Assembly: GCA_964020085.1 (NCBI GenBank)
Contig: OZ026600.1
Coordinates: forward strand, 34,810,205-34,874,204
Length of the DNA stretch: 64,000 nt
Reading direction: 5' to 3'
Source: Micromussa lordhowensis
Lineage: Eukaryota > Cnidaria > Anthozoa > Scleractinia > Lobophylliidae
A program made the position numbers and the translations under genes. Below are positions 1 to 12,300 of this stretch, piece after piece (position 1 is the stretch's first letter; each line of letters starts with the position of its first letter). Under the pieces are notes generated by a model. The model was not told the DNA's origin and ran no database searches. It worked only from the letters and a program-made list of their open reading frames with translations.

Positions 1-381
1 CATACAAGATGTCCCAAATTGAATTGAGAAGTCTGCAAAGAAAAAAAATGAAAAAGTTCAAAAGTACCTTATTCCTTGTACATATTGGGTATACCCCTAA
101 ACAGTAGCTTAATTTGCAGCTCTGGGTGTGTAGATTTTTATCAGATATTCACTTGACCATAAAATTGTAAAGCACAAAAGTTTGAAAAATTTAAGGGGCA
201 GTTAATCAAGTCTGATTCAGGAGGGGGCATGATTTTATGCTTACAATGTGAGGATCTCTAGATGATCCTCTTGGTGTCCAAATTCGAAAAGAATTGGCAA
301 AATATTAAGCTTATGATAACACGTTGTGCCATATGGCACTATTGGAGCTTAAAGAGATTTAAGTGCTGGCCTGTTGAATTG
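1..381. other. No gene seen
   Basis: AT-rich DNA without a coding frame I can support. It ends in GTTGAATTG at 373-381, the left target duplication of the adjacent foldback element. Confidence 0.5.
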
Positions 382-779
382 TACCCTGGGTTCCAGAGGA
401 TATTTTTTTCTGATCGATATTTCGCGGCGAAGCTGCGTTAACGAGGAGGAGAAAAAAATGACCTCTGGTCACAGGAGCACGCAATCTCATTTCCATGCGA
501 GCATCAGTTCAGAAATTGAACTGGGTCACCGATTGGATACTCCCATGTCCGCAGGGAATTAACAATATAACAATGGCCCTGATTGGCTACATCGAACAAC
601 GGACATAGGAGTATCCAATCGGTGACCCAGTTCAATTTCTGAACTGATTCTTGCATGGAAATGAGATTGTGTGCTCCTGTGACCAGAGGTTATTTTTTCT
701 CCTCGGCGCTTTGCGCCTCGTTAACGCAGCTTCGCCGCGAAATATCGATCAGAAAAAATATCCTCTGGAACCCAGGGTA
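382..779. mobile_element. Foldback element with 9-bp target duplication (Mutator-like)
   Basis: A 398-bp element whose two halves, about 382-562 and 598-779, are inverted copies of each other. The outer ends read TACCCTGGGTTCCAGAGG and its complement. The 9-bp GTTGAATTG occurs directly on both sides (373-381 and 780-788). A 9-bp duplication with long inverted arms is typical of Mutator-like non-autonomous elements. Confidence 0.8.
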
Positions 780-1827
780 GTTGAATTGGGGCAGTAGCTA
801 GAATGTGGACTTTACCCACCCAGCTTTCATTGTTATGAACAACCAATTTGTGTTTCAGTTTTGCCTATTCTCCCAGTTCCAGATACTGCGCACTCCAGAT
901 TTAAACCCCCCTGTTGTGGTACAGAAGTTTAACACAGCTGATTTTTTTCACTGAGATAGGAAGGTTTTGCATGTCCCCTGCCTGATTTTAAAACCTTTTC
1001 ATGTTGCAATTTCAACATTTCAGCTGATTGGTTTCTGGAATTTTAACACTAGTGATGCAGTTATTTTATCATCATTTTATCAGCCTCCATTTTGAAGTTT
1101 TATTATTGTTTGATATGTTAGAATTTCCCCAAACCAGGACCTCTTATATTTTTTTGCAAATGTACCGGTTTGTTTTGAAAATTCTGTTATTTCCAGTAAT
1201 GCAGGTTGGCAGATCTGTTAGCATTCTAGTTAGCATTGCTGTTATATGGAAGTATCTTATCAACATGTATCTGAAAAACTTACAAATAATTTCAAGCTGT
1301 CGAGATGTGCTTCAATTTGCAGAATCTGAGACTACAATGACTGATCTGCTTATTTTCCATTAATCATTCTAGCACAACTCTTATGTGCACTCAATGATGA
1401 AGCTTTTTATTGGAAAACGATTTAAACATCCAGTCCGTAAAATAATTAAATGACAAGAACAATACTAATTTTTAAACATTTTAATTAAACAATTATTTAC
1501 ATGTAATAGCATTTCCCAAAAGAACATAACTTCGGGAATGCAACATTACAAGAAAAAAAAACAAGAACAAAAGAAGAAAAAGACCATCAAAGATATGCTA
1601 AATTGCACAGGGTAAAAATGAGATTTTTTGACCAGTCACATATAAAACTGTACACTCAGAAAACTGTCTTTATAATAAGACTGGCCTTGAAACCTTACAT
1701 AAAATAATACAAATATTTATGAATTTCCATAATTTTGAAGCACCCTTAATTAATAGTTTTGAATGTTCAACAGATGTTCGTGTTAACTTTAGCATAAAAC
1801 CTTTTAAGGGGGTTACTTTTTCAAGTG
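780..1827. other. Intergenic; probable 3' region of the PPC gene
   Basis: No convincing gene. The open frame at 1028-1363 (+) is AT-rich with no family-like motif. The part from about 1406 upward may be the 3' untranslated region of the PPC gene, given AATAAA on the minus strand at 1406-1411. Confidence 0.4.
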
Positions 1828-3277
1828 CTATTTCTCAGTCACAACAAGCTCATCAAAACCAGTCGCATCATCCATTTCCCTGGTAAACGAAAACATATCG
1901 CAATTTCCAATAACGACCTCCGCTGTGGTAAAAACTTTCATGTTTCCCATAACATGGCCACCCACCACACGTCCATCCTTGTCTGAGAGTGAAGCATGAA
2001 GGTGCCCTTTATCTGCAAGTGTTCCAACAAGCGAGACAATCTCATGCCTGCCTTTGACCTCAATTATCTGAATAGAAACAACATATCCAACAATAAAGAA
2101 ATGCAAAGCAATGGTAATATGGTGCTTAACCCTTCTACTCCCAAGATCTGAAAGTTAATTCTCCTAATCTTATACCATACATTTCTTTGTTGGCTAGTCC
2201 TGAGAATTTCGTCTTAAAACAAAACCACATCCCCTAGTTCTGCTTGGCAGTGTGTTTCAAGAGTATGAGTTTACATATCAATCACCCATGGGAGTCAAAA
2301 GATTCAGAAATATCCACACATTACCACAGGACAGACTGGAATTCTTGGGGGATGGGGGGTTCTTACAAAAAAACCCTTCTGTGAGGGAGGTATGAATATT
2401 TATAGACGGCTAATTAACATGGGTCCTCTCATACATTGTGTTCTTAGGAAATAGCCTTCACTCTGGCAGTGTTATAAATTCACTGTGATGTAAACGATGG
2501 GTAAACATACAAGGAAGTTGATAATATTTTGGTGGGGAGGGGAGGGTGGGAATAGCCTGTAGTGCTCTTTGAGTATCCTCTCAGCTTAATCACTTTCTAA
2601 ATTACAATACAAAAGCAATAACAAGAACAATACAAAAATAATAACACAGTCTGCTTATAAAATTGATCGTTATTACAGGAAGTTGATGTATAGAACGAGG
2701 TATAAATGATATTTTAAGTTTAGAGTGGCATCTTTCGGGTCCGACAAGATTTCCGGGTCGGCCGACTCGTGCGAAAAATTTGAATGAAAGAAATTGATAC
2801 TCAGTCGAGCATGTGGTTATAAGGAGATCTCTCCAAGTCGTGGAACAAACGAGCTAATCGAGTTGGCCTGTTTAGAAAGGGAACAGATCAAGAATTTGGG
2901 CGGGAAGCGCGCGCAAAGCGCGCGTCTAAACAAGCAAGCCTCTTCAGTTCTTTGGTAGAGAGTTAAAAGTAGCCCTGCATCCTTTACTTTAGACGATAAC
3001 CTTAAGGCAGAGGCACCAGCAGTCCCTCAGACATGACAGGTGGATGAATGTTTCTCACCTCACATGGAGTGTCTCGTGCTGCATCAGCCAGCCGCAGAGT
3101 AGCTTGTGTCACACTGCCGACACATGAAAGAACGAACGGTGCCTCGAGTTTCTTGTCTCTGACGTATTTTAGCAAACATTCTTTCACTTCTTGTCCAGGT
3201 TTCAGTCGCAGAGCATAGCAAGATAACGTGCTACGGGGCTCGTTTCGAAAACGCTTGTTCTTGCTTTCATCGGCCAT
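1828..3277 (-). CDS. PPC (DUF296) domain protein, two exons
   Basis: Two exons, 3059-3277 and 1828-2067, join in phase 0 (donor GTGAGA, acceptor TATTCAG) into 152 residues ending in TAG. The protein is one PPC domain (plant and prokaryote conserved, DUF296) with a short basic N-terminus. Seen: residues 20-75 carry the first half, with a motif reading FVLSCVGSVTQATLRLA. The second exon carries EIVSLVGTL, then HLHASLSDKDGRVVGGHVM, the usual PPC signature, whose three histidines could bind metal. Known: stand-alone PPC proteins form trimers in bacteria and archaea, and in plants the domain is fused to AT-hooks. No AT-hook is visible here, so DNA binding is not implied. Function in animals is unknown to me. 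The ATG at 3275-3277 opens the long frame. A possible AATAAA lies at 1406-1411 on the same strand. Confidence 0.88.
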
Positions 3278-4254
3278 CTTGAGGAAAGGGGGAGAGGGAA
3301 AAGATTGCGTGATGAAGCGTGACTAAGCGCAAGGCCTGAACCGGAAGTTGGTGACAGTCGAGGAAATTACCCATTTCCCGAAAGGACAGAAAAAAAGGAG
3401 GAAAGAAATAATGCTGATCCTAGATACATAATTTCACTCTTCTTGATTTTATGGCTCTAACTATTGTTGATGAAAGCTGTAGCTCGTTAAACCGGTGATA
3501 CAGATGTTTCACTTCAGCAACACGTTTCATCACCCCCAGTTTCGAAAGTAGGGAGCCTTGGAACTCGCTGCCAAATTTCACGGTTGCTTCCTGGAGGACT
3601 TCCCATATGAAAAGGTCTGAAATGTTCGTCGTCTCGCTTAGGGGTATAAATCAAGGATTCTGGTCTCACTTCGAGTGTGCAGGACGAAACGCCACGACTA
3701 TCTTTTAGCTGTCCAAGTATCTTTTTAGGGTGCACTCGAAGAAATAATAATTACAAAAGTTCTTGTTTCCGTGTTTAGGCTCGGTTTCTGCCGGCCCCGG
3801 TCCCCTTTAGGGGCTCAATTAGAATTTCCCGGCGAGAATCCTCAACCTTTTCAAACCAAAGGTTGCTTTAATAGTCGGGTGAATCTCAAAAGTATACCAC
3901 GGAAACGGAAGAAAGGGAAATAAGGAGCAGCAAAATACACTGCGTTCACACGTTTACTTACTTTGTTTCACGCAGAGAAGTGAGTGCGGCGAGAATGAGC
4001 TGGGTGTATACGTACGTTCAGACTAGCAAAAAGGCGAGAGAAGCATCACAACCCAAATGGGAGGGGAACTGGGGCTGGGGAATAGAAAGTTACTTTTTTG
4101 GTAAGGTGGTTAGGGTTAGTTGATAATAACCCTAACCTTATTCATATCCTTATTACCCTAAACCATTTCCTGTTCTCCATATTTCCAGTCTAGTAGAACA
4201 GGTTCAAACACTATGTGCGTAGTTATTCCATGTTTCTTGCTTGCTGAAATGCCA
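3278..4254. other. Intergenic, no supported gene
   Basis: It contains the region upstream of the PPC gene and a telomere-like hairpin at 4108-4137. A minus-strand frame at 3514-3735 looks mildly protein-like (SLIYTPKRDDEHFRPFHMG), but I could not connect it to other exons. Confidence 0.4.
4108..4137. repeat. Hairpin of telomere-like repeats
   Basis: GGTTAGGGTTA and TAACCCTAACC form a perfect 11-bp stem around an 8-base loop. The units match the animal telomere repeat TTAGGG. Confidence 0.6.
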
Positions 4255-4685
4255 CGTAAATGAACCCGCCCTGGCTAGAACACGAACGGGTCAGGTGGCA
4301 GCTCTCACAAGGTCTCACATGAATAGTCACAGCAATTTTTCTTGGACAACTCTGTCCAAGGGGGAAAGGTGCATGAGGTTATCCCTATGTAAAGCACCAA
4401 CCCATGAGACAAGGCCAGACCACAACACCGGGAACTACGTGCCCTACTCTTTTCGATAAGTGTGTGGGTTCTTTAACGTCCCCTGCTAACCATGTAACAT
4501 TGAAGATGCAGGAGACGGGGCCTACGGTTTATAGTCCTTATCCGAGAAGACCTGAACATCTAACCATTTGCAGATGAATTCTCCTCCTATTTTAAGACCC
4601 TGAGTGTTGGTCCGGTCTGGGGCTCGAACCCTCGACCTTCCGCACAGCAGACTGGCGCTCTACCAACTGAGCTAACCAGGAGGCG
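4250..4685 (-). mobile_element. tRNA-derived SINE
   Basis: The minus-strand head reads TCCTGGTTAGCTCAGTTGG (box A) and GGTTCGAGCCC (box B). The acceptor and anticodon stems do not pair fully, so it is a SINE head, not a working tRNA gene. The body continues leftward with a GGGGACGTTAAAGAACCC-type block near 4485. The end is uncertain. Confidence 0.65.
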
Positions 4686-5404
4686 GTGAATGGCTTGATA
4701 CTTTTTGAGAAAGAGCAACTGAAAAAAAAACAACAGAAACAATGCCCAAAACAATGACAGCTGCTAACAAGCCAAAGAATTACAAGCTTACGAGAGCTGC
4801 AACACCTCTGTTGCGAAGCCAACGCCGAAGTCGGGAGAAGAAAATTTTCTGGGAATCCGGCCGAGGTTGGAATTTTGCTATATTGTATGTTAGATATTGT
4901 GCAACTGGCACGAACTCTCCAAAAGACATGAAAATAAAACACAAGCACAACAAGAAAGTCAAACCTCACCTCATAGGGTTTATTTACAACTACTTTTGAC
5001 AGTTTTTCTCTTTTAAATATAAGTATCATATTTAATCATTCATTTACTCATTATCTACTCTCATAACAATTTCTTACAATCTTAGATCAACGTAGAAAAT
5101 ATAAATTCAAAAATAACACAATTTGATAGGAAGACTTGTCCACCCTTGAAAGATAGACTTCTTCATTATTTTTTATAGAACGAGTGATTTGAAAGTTCTC
5201 GACCCACTTGATGAGGGAAATGAAACACTGCACATTGCACTAACAGACGCATCTAATGGCCCTAATACAGTCAAATTCATTTTAAACTCCAAATGAACCG
5301 GATAAGCTACTTTCACAACCATTTTGTAGGACAGAACGACAACTTTTACGTTGTACTGGCTTCTTTTTACAGAGAAACGAATTCCAGGCTGCTGTAGAAA
5401 CTAC

Positions 5405-7309
5405 TTATTTAGTAAGCTTTTGCGCGACCATCTCTAACAATCTGTTCGAGTATCTTTCCAATAGAACTTCATGTATTTCTACATCCTCGGGTATGGACGA
5501 TATGGAAAACTCCGAATTTCTTCTCAAAGAATTCCCTTTAGGTAAGAGTTGATCCAGGTTGCCAGTGGAGAAACTTAACGCGCCGCCCAGAGGCCTGGAA
5601 CCGGAACCGGATTTACCCCTGGGAAGAGAGGAAAGTTCCCACTGTCGCCGTCGAAGGCGGGACTCGTGGATTTGATCCTCCATGGCTGAAAATGTGCTTG
5701 AAATGTACGACAACACCTCATGGCTTTCGTCCGAGGGTTCCTCATTCATTATCTGCACATAAAAGCAAGGCAGAATAACCTTTTTTAACGGTATCAATCA
5801 CTTTTAAAATTATAATAAGCAGTTTCTTCGAAACACATTTTAAGATAAACACTAGGGTAAAAAACGACGTTCCGATCTGTCTGAGATCATTTTCAAGTTA
5901 AAAGTGATTTTCTGTTTTAAACTTGAAAATGATCTGAGAGATCGAAACGTCGTTTTCAAAATTGTTTGAATAATCTACTCTCGTTTTAAACTAGTACTTC
6001 AACCTTTTTTTATAGCCAATTGCAGAAACGTAAGAGGAATGGGACGAGTTTATTATATTGATTAGATTGAAAATCTAAACATTTCAACTGAAATGTTACT
6101 GAATGAAAAGCTACCCAGCCAAGTTTAAGAGTTTTCAGTGGAAAATTGTTCAAATGGGAGCCTCGCAAAAGTTCCAAAATTCCATACAAATCCTTATAAT
6201 TTTGAGGCTTGTCTATCCAATCCATACAAACTCTCTACTGTAGGTGATATTTAAAGAGCTACCTTTTGCCATTTTCCTCGTCTAAATACTTCTATTCTTG
6301 GTGTAGACTCTCAAATTTAGTTGATCTTTCATTTTAATATCTTATTGTTTCAAAAAACCGAAAACAACCACACTCCTTCCCAGTCCTCTCACGTTTCTGC
6401 AATCGGCTATTATTTCAATTTCCGTGTCTATTATTGAAACCTTGTTTTATTTGCATTACTAAGGTCCAATTAAAATTCAGTAAGAAAATAAAGTGGGTCT
6501 GCACCCCTACGAACATCCATTTTTATCCAAAATAAATCCCTAGTGTGTATATATCAATACACATTTTCTTCATTTTGATGATGTAAGCTAGTAATTATTG
6601 AGACCTTAGTAATATACAGCCGTTTCCACAAAGGTTGTCCCACAAAACTTAAGCACACGACACAATGACGATTGATATTGATAGTTTATCGTCACTTGAT
6701 TTAGGTTTCTCGGTGTTTCCGCTAGAAGGAAAGGGAAGTATGAGTACACGTGTTTGTGCTGTTTTTCTTTTATCACGCTGAAACACCTTGCAGCTTCGAT
6801 CCAGAAACCTCAAATCACCATTACCCATAATACCTTTCGACATTGTCTCGTACGCTTATACGCTTTTTCGGGACAACATTTCTCAAAACAGCTGTATATA
6901 TACCGACTAGCAGTTTCACCATGATTTGAAACTGATCAGATGATATAGAATCATCCGAAAAACATAATTCTCAAATTAACGTGTGAGCACTTTCTAAAAA
7001 CTACAACTAATCAACTGGTCCCAGTTGTTTGAAGGATGGGTAAATATTTAAGAAATAGAAAACATGTGCCGTGTTTCTATCGAGGTGTAGAAACACAAGT
7101 GAAAGTTTGGGAGAACGTACGTTCTCGTTTCACGCCCGCAAGGGACTAGGGGAACGCGACCTCTGGGAACGAGATTGGAGGCGTGGCCGAGGATTTGAAC
7201 TCGGGGTTACCGTGAAACAAATCCTGGTAGTGGTCAGAGCGGGACTTGAACCAAGACTTCCGGATTTCAAGTCCAGCGCCCTAACCAATCGGCCAGGCTG
7301 CCTCCACCT

Positions 7310-7342
<33 letters not shown>

Positions 7343-9324
7343 GTGGTAGCGGTGTCTGTTTTTGATAACAATTATCCACTAGCAAGAGATTATGATCCAT
7401 ATTACCTTACCACAAGTTAGTGCACGGATTTATCCAGTGGATAGCGTTCTCCACCATTTGAACTACCGAGCCTTGAACTGGACAAGTACGATCACTTTTG
7501 TTGCTATGGCAACTAAGTATTTTAATATAGGGCTTACCCTGGACTGGAGGTCCACGACTTTTTGGAAAGCTTGAACAAGGTTCTCCAGAGTTTCCTGGCA
7601 CGTGCTTTGATCGATATCTGTCGTGCTAGCACCATCTGCAAGGAGACAGTGACAACACTTGAGTAAAGTTTCTAAGAATTAGGATTCAGGTGTTACCCGA
7701 CGAGAAAGTCAAAGATTCTATTTATTGCACTTAGAGATCAGACCGCAAAAACTCCCTCGCTGATGACATCGCTCCAAATCATCTGCTGTTCTGGTTAGTT
7801 GCTACTTGTCGCCCAAATCTCGGACTTAAAAATACCAAAAATTCAAGACTTAAGACATAAAGCGAGGAATTTCTCACCATGGTCCTTGCCAATGGGTGAC
7901 CGTCTGCTACCAGAAGGAGGAGAACTGGTACTCAGCAGGTTCGCCTCAGACATGCTCAATCTGATTGGTTCAGGTGGCGGTGACGCAATAGCCGCTGACA
8001 ACTCAGCTGATAGTTCACTGAGATCTGGCATGAACCTCGACCCACTCCCACTCCGCGAGTTTTTGACGGGTGACGCTGACTTGTTGGTCGTCTTCACATC
8101 GGAGCCCAAGCCCCTAGTGTTCGGTTTCTTTTCGAGAGTAGAACCTTGGGCCGATGTCTCGTCACCAGACACTGCCGAGGCAGTAACTGGCTTTTTGTCC
8201 AGAGATGGTTCTAGTTTGGTTAAATTTTCACTATAATTCGGAGAAGCAGCTACCAAGCTTGTGTTTTTCAAAACATCACCATCATTCCCATTTGAAAGAT
8301 GACTACTGTCCTTCAACGTGCCATTGACATCACGGAGTTTTCGTTCTAATGGTGTATTTGAGGCGTCTGGAGTTGTTTCTAAGAGCCCAGCGCTTGACTT
8401 GGGTCGCTTTTCTCCAGTTGTTAATTCATCTGGAATGTCCATGGTATCGACTGTTCTCGATGGAGGCACGCTCGGATCTAGAATAGACACTTCTTGAACA
8501 TTATGAAGCCTCTTACCTATATCACCTAAAGATCTCGACTTTTCTCTCCTCTCCTCACTGGTCACGCGACCTTTTTTCTCTCTCAAAGGAACATTTTTCG
8601 CCGATGAGGAGGAAGTCTCGTTGGGTCTAGCGCGCGACTGAGAGTTTTTTAGCGCTTGCTCCGCTGTGGAATTGGAGGATCGTCTCTCTGATTGTGTGGG
8701 TTTGGTTGTTTTTTTCTCTTCTTTCACAGCTTTTAATGAGCTTTCGCCCTGTTTTGTTGGTTCTGAATTGGAACTCGTCGCTGTTAATTCCGCAGTTGAC
8801 GTAGAAGATCGGTGTTCGGTTTGTTTTTTCTTCATTTTGTCTTCCTTTTCATCTTGCTTGGCCGGTGCTATTTGTGAATTCTTTGTGACCGCATCTTGAG
8901 GCATGGAACCTCGTGGATCAGAGTACCTTTTATGTTTCTCCTCTTTGTCGTGTTTGGAACTTCCACCTAGAATCCCTAACGACTTTCGCCACGATTTCCC
9001 CTCGGAACCCCTACGTTCAAATTTACCCCCCGGGGCAGCCTTTGCGTCGGATGTTTGCTTCCCCGGGGGAGGGGTGGCCCGTCCTTTCTCCTTGTCTTTT
9101 TCTTTAGCTTTCGTTTTTTCTTTTTCCTTCGAGTTTTCTTTTTCTTTGTCTTTGTTCTTGGACGACTTTGAGTGACTAAAGAACGCAATGAGATGTGAGG
9201 CAGAACGCTTAGATTTCTCAGAGTCATCATCTTTTGCGTCATTCTCTTTCTTCGCTTCAAGGATTTCTTTTTTCTCAGAGTGTTCTTTGTCTTTTTGATT
9301 CTCTTGTACTTCTGCTAATCGTGT
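5405..9324 (-). CDS. MAPKBP1/WDR62 exons 43-45: charged region and C-terminus
   Basis: Exon 7878-9324 is unusually long (1,447 nt, about residues 1335-1816). It is rich in Lys, Glu, Ser and Asp, with runs such as [13 protein letters not shown], so probably disordered. It ends at DHG with a GTGAGA donor. Exon 7538-7635 encodes a helical segment ([18 protein letters not shown]). The last exon, 5405-5752, ends in TAA after a conserved-looking helix, [19 protein letters not shown]. In the vertebrate relatives the C-terminal region mediates dimerisation and JNK/MKK7 contacts; that role here is inferred. A possible AATAAA is at 4979-4984. Confidence 0.85.
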
Positions 9325-12300
9325 CTGTAAGAGATGATAAAAAGTACAGACCAGTTACTGCAACGAAAGTCGTGACCGAGAGTCGAGAAATAGTAATTTA
9401 AATAAACGTCTGTTGACTCAAAGTCGACAATGAAAAAAAAACAGAATAGGGACCTTTAGCAACGACGACGGCGACGCCTAGAAAAAAATGAATTTATATT
9501 TTACCGTCGAATTTCGCACATGCCTAGATCTGTTCAGTACGTCTATCGGTCTCAGAACTTGCTCAAGCTTAATATACAATGCCAGCGTACAATTCCAAAA
9601 GAAAATACGCAAAATAAGCCGCCGTCGCTCACGTTCTCCAAAATACCTAGAACTTGGTCATTTCACGTTGTCGTTTTACAGAGGACGGCTAAGAAATGTA
9701 CCTAGAATTATAACGCACGTGCACAGCTATTGTTCTGCTCATTAAACCTTTTGTTTTGTGGCGTTCTCGTTGCCGTTACCGTCGTGGTTTGCTTAAGGTG
9801 CCTATTAATAACATACGATGACGGCATAGCTCCATAGAGATACGTATAGCGTCTCTTCTGGGCTAGTTCTTTGCACGGAGTATTACGTTTCTATTACTTT
9901 TCGGGTCCAATCTCAAACGTTTCTCGACAGGCGAAATAACTGAGCCGACGAACATCATTACGTTTCCTTGTTCCATGGCGACGGACAAGTCTGACCCAGG
10001 TTTTCGCCACCCTACCACGTCTCACCCCACCCTAATCAGTGACTACTGAACGCCGAGTACGTTAAATATGACCTCCTTTACCTCAAGTAAGTTAGTTATG
10101 ACGGCTGGCTTGCTACTTGAGTCTGCTAAGCTTGATACAGGCGTGTTGTCACCATCTTTAACAGTAGTAGAGGCGGCAGCCACAGCTGGAGTGGGTGTGG
10201 TAAAAGAAACAGATGAAGCGACGGCGTTGGTCTTGGAACCTGCAGCAACAGCTGAAGTGGGCGTCGACGAGACAGACGTGGCGACGATGCTAGCTTTACC
10301 AGCAGCGGTAACAGTTGTAGTGGGTGTAAACGAGATGGAGGTTTTAGAAGTCGCAGTAACAATTGTGGCGGAGTAAGACGACACAGCGGTGGTGATTGAT
10401 GTTGATGTTACAATGTTGGTGCTAGATGCCATAGTGGTGGTTGGCATCTTCCTTAGAATGTCTTCTTTAGCTTTCCATCCCAGCTGCAAAAAATGAACAG
10501 CAACCATCACTAATAATGTGGGAAGCGTGGTGGCCTCATGGTTAGTGCGCTCGACTCCGGATCGAGCAGGCCGGGTTCGAGCCCCGGCCGGGGACATTCA
10601 TGATTGTGTTGTGTTCTTGGGCAAGACACTTTACTCTCACAGTACCTCTCTCCACCCAGGTGTATAAATGGGCATCGGCGAATTTAATGCTGGGGGTAAC
10701 CCTGCGATGGACTAGCGTCCCATTCAGGGGGAGTTGAAATATTCCTAGTCACTTCATGCTACAGAAAACGGGATAAGCTCCGGCCTGATGGGCCACTTGG
10801 CGCGTGTACAGACTTTACCATCACCAATGGAACTACTATGCTCTCGATGGTTTCGTTCATCGGCTGAGAAAGGAGGAAACCACTATTTACCCAAAGAACG
10901 TCAAGCGCACGATAACCGTTTCAAGCCAAGAGGAAAACTGGTCACGAAGAAACTTTGGGTGGGTCTCCGGCGCCCCTCGCCCCAATGCTCGCGCGACCAC
11001 TTTTATTTATTGTAAGAAAGTAGAGACTACTCAGTTGTTTTTGAGACACAACAGAGCGCAGTTTTGTTGAGACTGTTATGAAGCCATGTCAGTAGAGGAC
11101 TAGCGTACTTACAGCTTCTAGTCGTTTACGAGTGGCTTCTACGGCTTGCGCCATTTCTTCCTTTCGTCTTTGAAGATCGTGTTTGGTCTGGAAAAAAACG
11201 GCAAAACGAACAACAAGTTGAACAAATCAAAACGCAATCTTTTACTTAACTGATCTGATCTACGAGTCTCTTTGGTTTGTCCTGTCGAGTTAAGTGTCTT
11301 GAACACAATAGAACTCTGATCTTTTAACCAACCTAGGGTTTGAAAGATCTGAATGTTCAAAAACTCGAAGGTAAATTACTCCTTAATTGTTTTGCCAAGG
11401 GACTAAACAAAAACTAAACAATTAATGGATGAGGTTTTTATGTGATATCCTGAATTAGTATATACTAAAACAGTGGATAGCGTTGATAGCGCGCACTGAT
11501 TGGCTCGTCAAACTCCGGATATCCTGTGCTATTTACCTCCAAGCAACTCGAGAGAAAATGGCGTCCGGTTTGCATCCGTGAAAAGTGAAGAAATCATCCA
11601 AATTAATTTGTTTTTGGTGTTTATTATCTCACTGTTTTAGTATAAACTAAAACAACTATTCACCTCAGTGTCGGTGGCTAGCGGTGGATATCAAATACCC
11701 ACCGCTAGCCACCTCCACTTCGGTGAATAGTTGTTAATAATCAAGGTCGACATAGGGGTTATCAGCCGAAGCCAAAGGCTGAGGCTAATAACCGTTACCG
11801 AGACATTGAACGAAAAAAAATCAGCGGAAATTCTTCACTGACGGCAAGCAACACAAAGCGCGCGAATTTGACATGATTACCCTTAGAAATCATGCACCGC
11901 GGTCATACATGACATGATTACCTGTGACCTTGAGTGACGTTGACATGATGATTATATAATCTGCAGCTAGATGACGTCACAGGCGCTCATTTCGAAAATT
12001 CACTGCACGCTTTCGGTCAATCAGAAAAGAGATAGTGAATTCAATGTATAATACATCAAGTAATCGAGAGGCTTGAATAGTCAGGGGCTCTAAAAATTCG
12101 AGAGCCGACTGTGTCCTTTGCAATACACTGAGCTTAAAAACAAAATTAAGTACAAATCCACAGTGTCACAAAAAAGGCCGAAATGATTTGCATGTTTCAA
12201 TAATGGAACGTTTGAAACGCCACTAAAAAAGGGCAAAGAAAACAGATAAACACTCACATCATCTGCATGATGGTCGCCTTTTTCTTCATCCAGGTTTGTT

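Noticed and set aside
1028..1363. Plus-strand frame of 111 codons
   Set aside because: AT-rich, hydrophobic by composition, no motif or splice support.
3514..3735. Minus-strand frame with a protein-like composition
   Set aside because: It has a plausible acceptor but no compatible upstream exon was found, and no family motif.
4599..4685. Possible tRNA gene on the minus strand
   Set aside because: A and B boxes are present, but the acceptor and anticodon stems do not pair, and a SINE body follows. Called a SINE.
4792..4929. A 46-codon ATG frame with a GTAAGC donor (starts MSFGEFVPVAQYL), possibly a first exon of a small gene
   Set aside because: No downstream exon in compatible phase with good acceptor gives more than a few codons. 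The nearest candidate reaches a stop after nine codons. No family recognised.
7799..8236. Plus-strand frame of 145 codons
   Set aside because: Antisense shadow of the long MAPKBP1/WDR62 exon 7878-9324.
10068..10376. Plus-strand frame of 102 codons
   Set aside because: Antisense of the Ser/Thr/Ala/Val-rich exon; low-complexity composition leaves the other strand open.
10521..10597. Possible tRNA gene on the plus strand
   Set aside because: The head is tRNA-like but continues into SINE body sequence.
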